A stretch of 64,000 bases of DNA. Origin: Anthostomella pinea. Its lineage: Eukaryota; Ascomycota; Sordariomycetes; Xylariales; Xylariaceae. The notes beneath the pieces are model-generated. The model made no database searches. It saw only the letters and a program-made list of their open reading frames with translations, and was not told where the DNA came from. Below are positions 1 through 11,863 of this stretch, piece by piece (position 1 is the stretch's first letter; each line of letters starts with the position of its first letter). Made by a program: the position numbers and the translations under genes. The stretch spans positions 1,116,001-1,180,000 of the forward strand of contig CAUWAG010000010.1 in the NCBI GenBank assembly GCA_963556695.1, read 5' to 3'.

Positions 1-2192
1 ACACGTCGCTGGACCATCATATCCAAGTCTTGCAGTTGTAGGGCTGGCGTCAATCTCTGAGCAATGTCGTCCGTGGTCTTTTTGGAGGGCAGCATCCGAA
101 GAAATGCGGTGGTGCCCTGAAGCATCGTGGCTATGCGCTTGGAGACGTCAACAGTCAACAGGCGGCTATTGAACTGAAGGAAAGAGAGAATACAGCCTAA
201 GGCGCATTCCTTGACGTGCGTTAAGAAAGATACCTCGAGACTGCTGCGGTGAGCGAAGTTGTCCTTGGCTAGAGGCTTCGGAAGTGCATTCTTCCAGAGA
301 ATGAGTAATTGTGAAAGGTGAATTTTGACAAAGTTAGGCCCGAGAGACATAAGACCGCCTAGGAGAATCCAGGCGACTTGGACTTGTGTGCTTGAAACTC
401 GGAGTTCTGACTTGCCGCTCGACTTGAGGAGGTTGGTTGCCATAGAGTAAACGCGATTGTTGATATCAAGAGAGCCATACAGTGGGCGTGCCGGACTGGC
501 GCTGAGAGTCGCTGCCAACCCGTGCGCAAATCCAATACACTTCCTTGGAGAGGTCCGTCCACCACCGAGAAGGGATAGTTCCCTAGTGAGACTGTTCATA
601 CAAACAGATAGACACGGCAGAAGCTGCTGTGGACACGCGAGAACGAAGGTCTTCATGCAGTGTGAAGCATAGACTTGGACGCTGTAGCTTGGATGTTGCA
701 ATACTTGTAAAAGTCCATCTCGGCAAGGCTCCGCGAAATTGTTTGCGGCCGATCCCAACGAGTCAATGAGCGAAGCAACAGCACCCAAGGTTGCAATCAG
801 TGTCTGCTTGGATGGCTCACGCTCCGTCATGGCCTGAGGGTAGTTCTTAAAGATCTCATTGACGAGCACCTTCGCTGCAGCCATCTGACCGGATTCGCCC
901 AGGGTCCTGCGACCAATGACATCCTGAAGTACGGTGTCAACGATGCGGCGGGAAATGAGCAGCCTGTAGCGGTTGTTGGTGATATTCTGATGGCCGAGGA
1001 GGTCGATGGTCAGATGTTCGACAATTCGTAGATAACTCATCTCGACGAACTTCTCCCCCAAGCGTCTCATAACCCTTCCATAACACACTCCTATAGCTGC
1101 CCTGGCTCGGTTGGTCGTAGACAATCGAACATATTGGGTGGTCAGTGTTTTCATAATGTCACTCAGAGAGAGTGATAAGTCTTGACTCTTTTTTCCGCCA
1201 GGTGCTGGACTTCCTGGCCGTGAAGATGGCATATCATCTTCCTCATCGAACCCGCCCCCTGGAGTCATTGTAGCCCTCTTGCTTGGCTTTGTTTTTGACT
1301 TCTTGGCTTTGGTAGCTGAAGCGCCGCTGGGAGATTGTTCGGAATGGTTCTTAACCATAGCCTCGGCCAAGCAATCAGCCGCGGCGTGCCTTACACGCGA
1401 GGAACTAGAATCGATGGTCTTGAAGATGTGCGACTTCAAGTACTCGAAGTCGCTCGAGTTTTCAAAGTACGAAGTGTATCTGATCAATGATCTCAGACAC
1501 CGGCAAGCAGACACGATGGTCAGAGATCCCCTCTCACCAGAAGCTGCGTTCCGCGCCTGCTTCCAGATGTCTCTGGCGATACTCTCGTCCAGGCTACCTT
1601 GTACCATGCCTACGATCTTGGCAAGGGAGGTGAAGATGGCGGCGCGCAACCCGGCGTGGCTCTGGGACGACTTCAGCGACTTAACTAGAGTTCCGCAGGC
1701 CAACGGATGTAACCCAATAACACTGTCGCCGGCCGCGGCATAGACATCGCCCAAGCAGCTGACCGCCGCGTGCCTCGTCCGAACATCGGACTCGGTCTTC
1801 GATTTCCCGCTGGAAACAATAGTAACCAGCTCGTTGACGGTTTCGAAGAGCAGCTTCCTGTCGCCAGTTCCAAGCACATGCGCGAGGATCTTTCCGAGGT
1901 TGTTCCTTATTACTCGACCCGGCGCCGGCGCTGATAGGTTGATGATCTGGAAGACCTCCTTTTTGAGGTAGAACTGCTGGGCGGTGCAGTCGTCGGCCGA
2001 TAGCGCAAGGGCATGTTTCGTCAATGCTGCGAAGGCATTCAGGAGGAACAGATCCTGTTGCTCGACAGGTAGTGATTTCAGCTTGGGCAGATCAAGCTCT
2101 GGGTTGTCGGAAGGTTCGCGCGTGGGAGTGGGAGCTGGAGCTGACGCGGGCGCAGCCCCGTTCGAGGGACGAGGGGAGTTGGGCGACGACAT
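1..2192 (-). CDS. LAA1: HEATR5/Laa1-like HEAT-repeat protein, N-terminal part, runs off the window
   Basis: A single uninterrupted reading frame of about 730 codons runs from an ATG at 2192 to the left edge without a stop in this frame. After a Ser/Pro-rich lead (starts MSSPNSPRPSNG) come helical HEAT-type repeats, with blocks such as RNNLGKILAHVLGTGDRKLL, RHAAVSCLGDVYAAAGDSV and RVRHAAADCLAEAM. Their order resembles the N-terminus of animal HEATR5A/B and yeast Laa1, proteins of about 2,000 residues that assist the AP-1 clathrin adaptor at the trans-Golgi and endosomes. A basic Ser/Lys-rich linker near residue 310 interrupts the repeats. About two thirds of the protein lies outside the window. 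Family assignment comes from pattern memory; another large HEAT protein is possible but less likely. It diverges from the TACO1-like gene. Confidence 0.78.
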   Translation of the reverse strand, partial: MSSPNSPRPSNGAAPASAPAPTPTREPSDNPELDLPKLKSLPVEQQDLFLLNAFAALTKHALALSADDCTAQQFYLKKEVFQIINLSAPAPGRVIRNNLGKILAHVLGTGDRKLLFETVNELVTIVSSGKSKTESDVRTRHAAVSCLGDVYAAAGDSVIGLHPLACGTLVKSLKSSQSHAGLRAAIFTSLAKIVGMVQGSLDESIARDIWKQARNAASGERGSLTIVSACRCLRSLIRYTSYFENSSDFEYLKSHIFKTIDSSSSRVRHAAADCLAEAMVKNHSEQSPSGASATKAKKSKTKPSKRATMTPGGGFDEEDDMPSSRPGSPAPGGKKSQDLSLSLSDIMKTLTTQYVRLSTTNRARAAIGVCYGRVMRRLGEKFVEMSYLRIVEHLTIDLLGHQNITNNRYRLLISRRIVDTVLQDVIGRRTLGESGQMAAAKVLVNEIFKNYPQAMTEREPSKQTLIATLGAVASLIDSLGSAANNFAEPCRDGLLQVLQHPSYSVQVYASHCMKTFVLACPQQLLPCLSVCMNSLTRELSLLGGGRTSPRKCIGFAHGLAATLSASPARPLYGSLDINNRVYSMATNLLKSSGKSELRVSSTQVQVAWILLGGLMSLGPNFVKIHLSQLLILWKNALPKPLAKDNFAHRSSLEVSFLTHVKECALGCILSFLQFNSRLLTVDVSKRIATMLQGTTAFLRMLPSKKTTDDIAQRLTPALQLQDLDMMVQRR

Positions 2193-2708
2193 CGGGGATT
2201 ATATAGGGATTACGAGGATGTTAGAAACACATCAGAGCGGTCGCATCAGTGACGAGATTTGAGACTGGGAGACCACGTCTGGTTCACCTGAATGTAGGGC
2301 TGGGAAGCGATCTGTAAATCAGATGCTGGTGAATTCAAACGATGTCCCTCGAGATGCCCCCCGTTTCGAGGGTACATGTGTACAGTGTTCAATGGCCAAT
2401 CATCAATTGAGCTCACAAGGCACCATTGGGGCGGTCCGGGGTTGATCCAGCTCACTTGCCTTGTTAAGCCGGGGATTACTCCAAACAGTTTAGCCGCCTT
2501 CCCAATTCCCCGTGATATCACTTAAAAGTAACAGCTTCAAAGCATCTTCGTCTTTGCGATTCATTCTATGCCAATGTCCTAGGTGTAGAGGATGTCGCAA
2601 CAGCTCTTGAATACTGATTGAACCTCTGATAGTTTATTCTCTCCTTATTCGGTGTAGTAATATGCATTAGGTCTCCAAGGTGTAGGAGCAACTCCGCAAC
2701 TCCCCAAG
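2193..2708. promoter_or_regulatory. Divergent intergenic region LAA1 / TACO1-like
   Basis: These 516 bases separate two divergent start codons and must hold both promoters. Small ORFs here show no protein-like composition. I identified no specific factor site. Confidence 0.5.
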
Positions 2709-3815
2709 ATGTCCTTCCTATTCGCATACCCAGTCTCGAGATCGAGGTCGACAGCGACAGCATCGACGATATGCGCGCAATGCCGGCGATCCTTCCAAAC
2801 GAACGCGGTGCGATACAGCGGCCATAACCGCTGGTCCAAGATCAAGCACGAGAAAGGCGCGGCCGACAAGAAGAAGACCTCGCAGCGCAGTACCTTTTCA
2901 AAGCACCTGACATTATACTCGAAGCGTGCGTCCCTGGCCCACGAACCTCCCTCGTCCGAACACGCTCGCTGAAGCAGAATTACAGTATATGGCGCGGATC
3001 CGAGCTTGAATTCGCAGCTGGCCGCCATGATAGCGACGGCCAAGAAAGGTACATGAACACCAACCAGCCTGCGATGCGACGGGGTAAATACCTACCTACG
3101 TACCTTAGTTTCCCACCTCGCCGCCCTCTACCTCTACCAAGCAACATAGTGGAACAGCAGGTCTGACGATGACATCACGGATCTAGCCGGCATGCCAAAA
3201 GCCAACATCGACGTAGCCATAGCGCGGGGCCAGGGAAAATCCTCCTCAGGCGCCGGCCTCGAGGCCGCAACGCTCGAGATCATGATGTCGCCCTCGGTCG
3301 CCCTAGTCGTCGACATTGAGACCGACAGCAAGCAGCGCGCGCTGCACGAGCTGCGGTCCATCATCAAGAAGCACAACGGCACCGTCACGCCGACGGCGTT
3401 CCTGTTCGCGCGGCTGGGGCGCACAGTGCTGCAACAGAACAACAAGGACAACGGAAACAGCGGCAGCGGCGACGACTTCGACGAGATCCTGATGCAGGCG
3501 CTCGACGCGGGCGCCGAGGACGTCGAGCAGGACGAGGATGGTAATGTCGTGCTGTGGACGCAGCCCAACATGACGCACCAGGTGGCGCAGAACCTGTCCA
3601 AGGAGCTGGACAAGCAGATCCTCAGCTCGGATATCATATGGTCGTGCACTTCGGACAAGGTCAAGCTCGACGACGCGGAGGCGACCGAGGGCATTGCGAA
3701 GCTGTTGGCCTCGCTGCGGGACTACCCGGACGTGCAGGGAATCTACGGCAATCCGGAACGGGGGGCCGTTTCTGAGGAGATTTGGAGCGCGGTGGAGGAG
3801 AACCTCGATGCTTGA
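2709..3815 (+). CDS. TACO1: YebC/TACO1-family mitochondrial translation factor
   Basis: Three exons, 2709-2925, 2986-3048 and 3187-3815, give 302 residues; introns of 60 and 138 nt begin GTGCGT and GTACAT and end TTACAG and TCTAG. An Arg/Ser-rich N-terminus looks like a mitochondrial presequence. It is followed by the YebC signature GHNRWSKIKHEKGAADKKK, then MPKANIDVAIARG and a C-terminal alpha/beta domain. Length fits the eukaryotic family (human TACO1, yeast Dpc29, about 300 residues), which works on mitochondrial ribosomes and in mammals supports COX1 synthesis. An acidic, Asn/Gly-rich insert (around codons 180-205) is unusual but lies in a loop position. The gene converges on PET100, another complex IV gene. 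The family is clear; exon 2 is short and rests on frame conservation. Confidence 0.93.
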
Positions 3816-4242
3816 TGTTGTGGGATGTGATTCTTTTTATTGTACATGATACTGTACATAATGCAGACCTAGAGCCTCTTGTACATATTCGGCTATACTG
3901 TACACCACTTAAGACGATCCGATCCACCCGACTTCAGGACTTATGAGCTTAGAGAAAAGGAGGATATCAATTCCCCTCGAATTCGTCCCCAGCAACTTTT
4001 TTTGGAAGCCCCCAAACGCCGAATTCTGCCGTATGATATGCCGTCGTGGTCTTGCTTCCGTAGCCTCTTGCAACTGCAACAGCTTCCTTCCATCTCCTGG
4101 CTGTCGAAACGGCCACTGTCACGAAGTCCCCTCCTGACGTATTATCCTCCGGGCCTCGGGAACAAAGCACGCACACCCCTCGATCGAACAGCCCATCCCC
4201 CACACTCCCCCACACCTCGCCTGTCACTCACAGCACCCATCC
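3816..4242. other. Convergent intergenic region
   Basis: 427 bases between the stop codons of the TACO1-like gene (+) and PET100 (-). It should contain both 3' UTRs and polyadenylation sites. The + strand is pyrimidine-rich towards 4150-4270. No gene is seen. Confidence 0.5.
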
Positions 4243-4708
4243 TCAAGACTCGCCCCCATCATCCTCCCCCCTAGTTGCCTGTGGTGGTTGCGGCCTCCGC
4301 GCCTCGTCCTCAAGCCTCCGATCCCTCAAATAAAGCCGTCGCGCGCGCAGCCGCTGCAGCTCGGCGTGGATCTCGTCGCGGTCGAGCGGCACGCTGTTGG
4401 CCTGCTCGGGCTTGGGCCAGAAGTCGGGCACCGAGAAGCGCGCGTCCAGGTTCGTGCCGAAGTAGTACATGATGCCGATGGGGAACATGACGTACATGCC
4501 GAACTGTTTTCCCCCAAAGTGATTAGTTGGAGTGGAGGGGAATGAAAAGGGGTGTAGAGAGAGGATGTGAAGCTTGACGGGAGAGGAAGAAGAGGGTTGA
4601 GGAGGTGTGTGGGAGGAGAGGGAGGGGTCAGAGGGCGTGCGTGGGGAGGATGGGAGAATGCGAGGAAGCTCGACGCACCTTGAAGACTTCGAGATTCAGG
4701 CCGCCCAT
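4243..4708 (-). CDS. PET100: Pet100-like cytochrome c oxidase assembly protein
   Basis: Two exons, 4679-4708 and 4243-4503 with a 175-nt intron (GTGCGT...CAG), encode 96 residues. The N-terminus joins MGGLNLEVFK from exon 1 to FGMYVMFPIGIMYYFGTN from exon 2. This is the hallmark of Pet100: one inner-membrane segment, then a conserved stretch ending RFSVPDFWPKPEQ. A charged coiled C-terminal tail with many Arg and Glu follows. Pet100 acts in the mitochondrial inner membrane in assembly of complex IV subunits. I chose the ATG at 4708 because the family starts at MGG. The frame is open upstream as far as 4897, so a longer N-terminus cannot be excluded. It is a small gene whose first exon of ten codons is easily missed. 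Confidence 0.93.
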
Positions 4709-5214
4709 TGTGACTGACGACGGCCGCGTGGCAATGATATGGGCAGCACTGTGCGGAACGAGCACTATGTCCTGTCGAAAAGGTGGTACGTGTAGTGTGC
4801 CGTTGAGCTGTTGCGACTCGAATGCAGTTCGAGCTTCGTCAAATAATCGATGATGAACCGACCCGCGGGATGGTATGTTGCGTGTCGGGAAATCCATTTC
4901 TCCTACAAGCAGGGATGTCTAATCTAATCAGACAGGTCCGAGAAGGGATCCACCAAAATTACCTGGGCTGAATTATCGATATCGATAGGGGAAGCTCCAT
5001 CTTCAAGTTCAGGTGGGCCTTACCCTACCGATGGATTACACTTACAGTCGACATGCATGAGCTCCGTAATGTCGTGCATAAGCATTGGCGACAACGGCGA
5101 TCAGTAAATGCGTGTCTACTTCAGCAGTTTGAGCTCCATGTCACGTATAGTCAACTGCAAACATCAAAGACTTGTATCACAGTGAAAGCGCTTCATTTGA
5201 TTAGTCCTTCTAAC
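4709..5214. other. Intergenic region between PET100 start and SMP3 stop
   Basis: 506 bases hold the PET100 promoter and the SMP3 3' end (both genes on the minus strand). The palindrome-like ATTATCGATATCGAT occurs near 4973-4987. No ORF looks coding. Confidence 0.45.
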
Positions 5215-7024
5215 TCACGTCCTCGCGGGGCGTCCACAGCTCTTAGTCACCCTCCAAGCCGCCAGACCCCTCCTGCCCACAACCCTCTTCAGAGTCGGCC
5301 AGAAGCCGTCTTCGGCCCAATCCAGATCGTCCAAGTTCAGATGCTTCCTGTACCTCCAGACCTCCCTGAACCTGAGCCCATCCAATCCCTTGTTATCCAG
5401 ATAGGGATCCAGCCACGTCGTTGACAGCGGCGCTATTAGGTAGGTGCCATTCGGCTCCTTCAGGTACTCCTGACTTCTGCGATCGGCTGGAGTATCGCAA
5501 GTCGCTATCCTCGCCAGCTCCTCTAGCAGCGTGTCTCCCGTCATGCCCGGCACGTCTTCGGTTCGTAGCACCGCATTTTTGCCGTTCAGAAGCCAGATCG
5601 GAGGCATGTAGGTCTTCCACCACACGGCTTGCGTCGCATCGGGCTGCTTGCTCAGAAAGACCTGAGCTGGCACAACACCACCTTGATGATACACTCCCAT
5701 GAGCAATCCCAAAACCGTGTTGAAGGCAATCCATGTCCCTACCCATATCTTCAGGTATTTAGGGTTCTTGGGAAGCTGCAGGGATGAGAGCAGCAGAGGT
5801 ATAGTCGGAAGAAGAAACCGAGCTTCCTGATGCTGAAAGATGGACAAAACAAAGACCCCTGATATGGCCGAGTATAGTCGAAGCGACACCTGTGGCTGTG
5901 TGAACAGCAGACCGACCGCGGGCCCAATAAGCATCGGAAGGTTGACTAGCAAATGCTGGTACCACGGGTGTATGCCGTGTTCCGCTAGATTCGAAGGCGA
6001 CATGTTGTATCGTAGATTGTTCCAAGGAGTGACCACTGGGTGTCGGTAAAGGTCTGACCAAGAAATCGAATGTGGCGTGTAGAAGGAAGTATCGAGAGAA
6101 ATCGCAATTAGAAAAGTAAGTAGTCCAGAAGCTGCCATGACGACAAGTGATAAGGGTCTGGAGACCAAAATAGTTAGCAGGATGTCTCTCGGGAGTACGC
6201 AAGTGGGAGACTTTACCTATTCGTGAAATGGGGTATCAAACGCAATCCAGGTATAAGCAGAAAAGCAGGAAACGTGATCCTGTTGAAAACACCAAACACG
6301 GCCACCACACCTAGCACCGTCGATGCCAAAAGCGAAGAATTTTGCTGCGAGGGGTTATTAGCGGGCGGATCTTCGGGTATTCATGCGCAGCAATGGCACC
6401 TACAGAAGTCTCGAGAATGCGCTCAATGAGAACTAGGCTCCATGCCACGACAAGCGTCTCGATCGAGTTGGAGAAGGTGTGGGTTTGGAAGGTCCACGTC
6501 ACGTAGGACGAGGCAACCAAGAGGACGGCCACACGGCGATGGCGCGGCGAGTGGACCAGTTCGTGGATGGCCCAGTCCTCCAGCACGAAGCTTATGATGA
6601 ACATGAGCACGCGCAATGTCCAGAAGACGGCAATGGGCGGTATCTCGCCGTCGTTGCCGTTACCGATCCACAGCCATCGCAGGAGCAGCATGGGGAGGCC
6701 GTAGACGGGCCATAGCGGGAAGACGCTTCGGATCGGGTGGTCGCTCGTGAACTCCCAGGTCAGTCGGACGGGATAGCTGAAGATCTGGCCTGTAACGGTG
6801 CGCGAAGGGTCAGTCAGTGAAGCTGGACAAGAGGGAGATAGTGCGTCGCTTCGTTGCATTGCGCAGGCGGCTGGATTTCACGGTCGCAAAGAGGGTGTGG
6901 AAGGGCCGTACGTACCAGCAATGACCTCAGGCCCTTGGAAGTTCTCGTCTGGATGGAGATAGCTCGAAGAGAGCGCGAACCATAGCCGTACCAGCACCAG
7001 AAGCAGATATGTACGCCGCCACAT
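5215..7024 (-). CDS. SMP3: GPI mannosyltransferase 4 (fourth-mannose transferase)
   Basis: Four exons, 6916-7024, 6404-6789, 6217-6344 and 5215-6157, keep frame and give 521 residues, close to yeast Smp3 (516). The first hydrophobic helix is followed by [11 protein letters not shown], the luminal acidic motif of the PIG-B/PIG-Z/ALG9/ALG12 family. Further signatures are [61 protein letters not shown] and [11 protein letters not shown]. The protein is a multi-spanning ER membrane enzyme that adds the fourth mannose to the GPI precursor from dolichol-phosphate-mannose, a step required before ethanolamine phosphate can be placed for protein transfer in fungi. The introns are 126, 59 and 59 nt; two have clear TAATAAC or GCTAAC branch sites. 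It lies 1.4 kb downstream of LAS21, in the same orientation and the same pathway. Confidence 0.93.
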
Positions 7025-8449
7025 TATCACCACGCAGGCAGCTACATCTATTGTTCTTTGTGTTTGCGATGCGATCGAGACACGGGCGAGGTCGGGTCGG
7101 GGTTGCGCGCGGTGGGCGGTGGGCGGATTAGGTTCTAGGTAGGGAAGGAAGGCGAGGCAGAGAATGCGCCGGATGACCTAGTTGTAGTTCAAGACACGGA
7201 GGCCGGTGAACATGTTGGTGGTTCACAACGTGCGGGTCGGTGCAGGTGGTGCGGAGGGTGGGAAGCGAAAGAGGACGGAGGTTCCGTCGACAAAGGCTCG
7301 GCTCGACAGGAAGGACTTTGTTGTTGTTGCTGATTGACAAGGTTGTAAGGACAAGAAGGAAGGAATAAAGAAGCGAACTTGCCCCTTAGAATCAAGAATG
7401 GGGAGATGGCTACACGAAAAGGAAAGATGAGCTTTGCTTGCTTATTGTTAGGTGTGGTAGCTAATAGCACGTGTTTCTCACAGTAATCGGCAGGTTTGCA
7501 AGGTTGAGGTGAGATGACACGGGTCACAACTACACAGGACCTCCAGCCCGGGGTCACTTGCCTCAACATGTCATACATGTAATTAATCGGGACGAACGCA
7601 ACTCATTTAACATTATTAGCTGGCCCTATCAACCGAACGAGGCCGTGATAGTGACCGTGACGCCCCTGTAGACGCGACCTCTAACAAGATTTCTTGCAGG
7701 GATCCAAGCTGCATTCCCATACAGCATGAATCCTTCACGATTATCAAGCTGCGCCGGTGCGCCGGTGCGCCGGGAGCAGCGGGACTCCAGAAGCTGGAAT
7801 GCGCTAACCGCCCTGCTTAAATAGCCGGCACCCTGCAGAACGCAAGGATTGAAGTCGGCGTGGGAATTTGGCATCATTTCTTTCCGGGTCTTGACTCTTT
7901 TGGGGTTTCTGCTGACCAACATCACCCGATGGAGAGAAATTTTATCTATAACCTCGTTTGCAGGAAGCAATCACACCGAAGAATGTGTTGGGGGTCAAGA
8001 CTGCCCAAACACACCACCGCGTTACAGGCCGGCCCGAGAGATGTAGTCCGTGGGAGCGTTAGGGGACATTCCAACCGTGTCTTCCTTCGGGATTGCTATC
8101 TGCGAGCAGCAAAACCCCTGAACAGCTGGAAGTGCCTTGCAGCGGACGCCGGACTCAGATCGCGGGTTTCGACCCACTTTGCATGAAATAGTTACCGTGC
8201 CCCCGTGCCACCGTCTACAGCTACCAGCGACTACCGCAACTAGACGTCCATCAGCCTGTCAGCTCTGTCACTTGCTGCTCAGTGCGCAACATTATCAAAC
8301 CAACATGTAGATAGTTCTCCTGATGAAACAAGCCACCCCCGGCAATGAAGAATGACAGTGTTACGCATCACATTGTTCTAAGCCCCCATATCTATGCTGG
8401 GGGTTATCTAATCACGGTATCTATATGCGAGGCGAGGTATGTAAAACAA
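7025..8449. other. Intergenic region SMP3 / LAS21
   Basis: 1,425 bases between the SMP3 start and the LAS21 stop. The part nearest SMP3 is its promoter. ORFs on both strands here are short, overlap one another and show no domain. A short GC-rich tandem repeat lies at 7751-7773. I see no RNA gene. Confidence 0.45.
7751..7773. repeat. GC-rich octamer microrepeat
   Basis: About 2.9 tandem copies of GCGCCGGT. It is intergenic with no evident function. Confidence 0.7.
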
Positions 8450-11360
8450 TCAGCCGCAGCCAAGCCAGTACAACAAACCCCCAACTCCGATATTGACAAC
8501 AAGATGCTGGCCCAAACTCCAGGCCATGCTGTAGAGATATTTGGGCGAAAACACCGTCCAGATAAACAGATGTGTCCGCAGAACGGTGCAGGCAGCCATC
8601 ACAAAGCCAAGACTGATCGACACAAACACCGTCAGCAAGGCCACATGTTGCTTGAACACACCACCGCCGCCACTTCGGGTTCGCGCAGATTGCCCATGCT
8701 GCAACAGGAGCAAGTTCGATGCCGACGTCCACCATACCGGCGCCGCCCAGTTGCTGACGAAGGTCAGCGCGCCCACGGCGACAATGTTGAACTCGCCAAC
8801 GCCGTTGTACGCGCTTGAGAGATCGACACCGGAAATCGCGTTGGAACCGCCCATGGCGAAGAAGGACGTGAACTGCAGAAGCAGCGACGAAGTCGTCGTC
8901 TCCACAGGGTCCAGACCGAGCTTGCCCAGGAACAGGTAGATGCCCTGGAAGAGCAGGAAGAGCGGCGCGTTGGTCGTCCGGGACTGCGTCAGCGCTAAGA
9001 GTGTGTAGAGATGGTGCAATGTTCGCAGAACTAGTACAGTTAGCATCTATCATCTGCGTCGGCCTCGTCGAAAGGAACTTACCCTGCGCTTTAGAGGATT
9101 TGCTTGGCTGTACCGCGAGTAGATATATCGGGTACAGTGACATAAGCCCGATCCCTGTGAAAACGGCGCGGGCTCGAGTCAAAAGAGACGGCCCGTTGAG
9201 CATGCTCGTGACAGTCCTTGCAAACCCGACAACCAGTTCGGGTGCATCCTCGTTGGTAAAAGCGAGCTTGAAGGATAGTGCAGATGTGACGACTCCCACA
9301 ACCACAGAGCCTGAAACGACACTGGGTACACCCTCTAGGCCATTGAATAGTTCCCAAGACACCATTGCATAGGTTGCCAACACTAGAGTCCAGAGGAGCG
9401 AAGGGTTGGTTGTGAGGAATATGGTCACAATGTCGGGCTCGCCGGCAAACTTTTGCCCGGTCTGGTTCCAGCCACGAACCAGTCTCATCATGCCCAGTCC
9501 AGCGGCAGCCATGAGAAGGGATCTGAAGGTCGTTTTCGGCACTCTGTTATCGAGTTAGTCCCATGCATGCTACAGCACGAATATTGGCGATGGTTACCTT
9601 CGGAGGGCCAGGTAGAATAGCCAGGCTGATGTGGCCCAGTACCAGAAGTGCTGTTCCTCCTCAACGTAACTGCTGGCAAACATCATCACACCATACAGAA
9701 TGGTGATCAACGCAAATGGTCCCAGACTGACGATACTTCCTTGAAGAGACATTGCCGTTGCTGCCATCGCCGCAATCGTAGCAACACCCGCTGCAACCCC
9801 ACCAGCAAGAAGCCTATCCATGTCGTAATTGCTGGCCATGCTGCTCATCATGGTCTGCGCCGTCGACAACCACTATTGTTAGGTAGGTAGTTAGTACACG
9901 TAACTCAGAGATGGCATATACGAAGCTTTGATGCTGACCCGTGACATATCCGTAACCCAATCATCTGCCTTGATTTCTGTTGCGGCACTTGCGGCAGAAT
10001 TGCTGATGCCTCGCCATTCGCATACCAGCTGTTCCGATGCTGAGCCAGGCTGGTTGCAGTTTGGATCACGTCCCCCTGGCGAGCTAGTCAAGGTCGCCGT
10101 GACGATAGAGAGAATCTGTCTCGCGTTACGCATGAGGATCTGGAGCTTGTCATGCACTTAGAGGGTAAATCAGTAATGTCACACATGGCATTTCAAGGCT
10201 CACTCACCGTCTGGCCAAAAGGGGAGAAACTCCACGATGAAAGAACCAAGACTGTTCTTGGGTATGGGGAATCCTAGCAAAGCAGCAAGAGTTGGGGCAA
10301 GATCAGATTGTTCAACAACGCTATAATACTGAAAGTCTTCGACATAATCTGCCGGGGTCTTGATACCCTGGGAAACAGTCTTCAACTTTGGCGAAACGAA
10401 AACCAGAGCTGCCGACGTCTCTCCGGGGGAAGATGCCCCATGGTTTCCAGCATCGTTCATGCCGTGGTCTCCACAGAAGACCAGCAACGTCGATTGCAAG
10501 TGAGGTTGCGTCTCCATAGCTTCGTATATCTGCCGGACTATGCCGTCCATCTCCCGCTGCTTCGGGATCATGTTGGGTCCTCGCGGGCCTGTCTTGTGGC
10601 CAATATGGTCCAGTCCGAGGTAGTGCAGAACCATGGTGTTCCAATCATCGTTGCGCAGCTCGTCGGCAATATGCCTGGTAACATTGTTGTCGACCTCTGT
10701 GAAATCCGACACGAAGAAGCTGGTGGTACCTTCTGCTCGGTCGAAAGTGCCTGGGAACAGCTTCAACCACGTGTCGTCGCCGTACATGATGAGTTTCCCC
10801 GTGTCCTTCGCCTTCATCTGAGCAAGCCATGTGTCCTGGACAGCTAGAGTCGAGGACGTATCGGCCTCGTCGAAGCTCAGTATAGCGTCGAGGAAGGAGG
10901 GTGTCGAACCCGTCGTCATGGCTTTGATTCGCGGCATGGTAATCGTCGGGGACGTCGCATGGGCAGTGAAAGGAATAGCGACCCCATTGGCAATCAGACT
11001 GGCCAATTAGTTAGCAACTGGCTTAAGCAGTGTATACATGATTTCTCTAACCTCTGCGTAAACTCAAACCCGGAACCCTCCAAGTATACGAAGTCGCTAC
11101 ATGATTTCGTCAGCTCCAGCGGCGCAAAGAACACCACAGCAGACGCACCTCCGCAACGCGTCGACGACCATGAACACTAGCCGGTCGAACGGCGCAGCTG
11201 GCGGTGACCCATACTCCAAGTCTTCGTATTCGGCTAGGCCTGGCAGAAAGGGTTTGTAAGGGAAGAAGCCCGTCGCAAAGATCAAGATGGCAACTGGTAT
11301 AAGCAGGTTGGCTGCGACGAGCAGGCTGGTCGAGACGGAGAAGACATGGCTGCGGCGCAT
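8450..11360 (-). CDS. LAS21: GPI ethanolamine phosphate transferase 2 (Gpi7)
   Basis: Seven exons keep frame: 11149-11360, 11052-11096, 10208-10998, 9939-10156, 9598-9872, 9083-9543 and 8450-9030. They give 860 residues (yeast Las21 is 830). The N-terminal signal anchor is followed by an alkaline phosphatase-like luminal domain: VVDALRRSDFVYLEGSG, then PRIKAMTTGSTPSF with the likely nucleophile Thr, YLGLDHIGHKTGP and FCGDHGMNDAGNHG as metal-ligand motifs. The C-terminal half has about ten membrane helices. The enzyme adds ethanolamine phosphate to the second mannose of GPI in the ER. All six introns are short (51-66 nt), with clear branch sites such as CTAAC. The ATG at 11360 is the first in frame; upstream in-frame TTG is not a credible start. 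It shares a promoter region with the divergent gene at 11864 and sits next to SMP3. Confidence 0.95.
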
Positions 11361-11863
11361 GTCCAACACTTGTTCACTCAACGGTCAGGAGAATCATAAG
11401 GGAAGATTAGAAACTGAAGTCAAAATGCTCCATGACCTGCACACAGAGAAACCGGCTTGAAGATGGTGAGGTGCTGAGAGGACACATGCCAATCTGAAGA
11501 TGCGCCATGTCGAATTTAGCTTCAACGATCCCCTGAACTTTTGGACCCGGTTCATCTTTAGCTGCAGCACCCGGACGGCCTCGACTGTGGGGCGCAGGGA
11601 TGTCGCAGCGGGTGTCACCTAAATCAGCCCATCAGTGTCATTGCCCCGCACTCTTCACGACTTACAAGTCACGATATTCACCAACTGCTCTGCTGTCTCG
11701 GGAACATGAGTGAATAAGTCCAGAAGGTCGACAACTTCAAATAACCCAAGAAACCACTCGGTCGATCGCCATCTGCCATTACAAAGGCTAGAGAAAACTC
11801 GCAGCCAGTTTGCAACCACCCGGGCTAGTACGCAAATCAGACATACCAACCATCTGAGTGACC
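11361..11863. promoter_or_regulatory. Divergent intergenic region LAS21 / unknown gene
   Basis: 503 bases between two divergent ATGs. It must hold both promoters. No recognised site or coding ORF was found. Confidence 0.45.

Noticed and set aside
4628..4897. Longer PET100 first exon starting at 4897
   Set aside because: The family begins at MGG; the extra 63 residues read like 5' UTR. It is not excluded but unsupported.
8150..8185. GGGTTTCGACCC, like a tRNA T-arm
   Set aside because: No acceptor stem, D-arm or anticodon arm could be placed around it.
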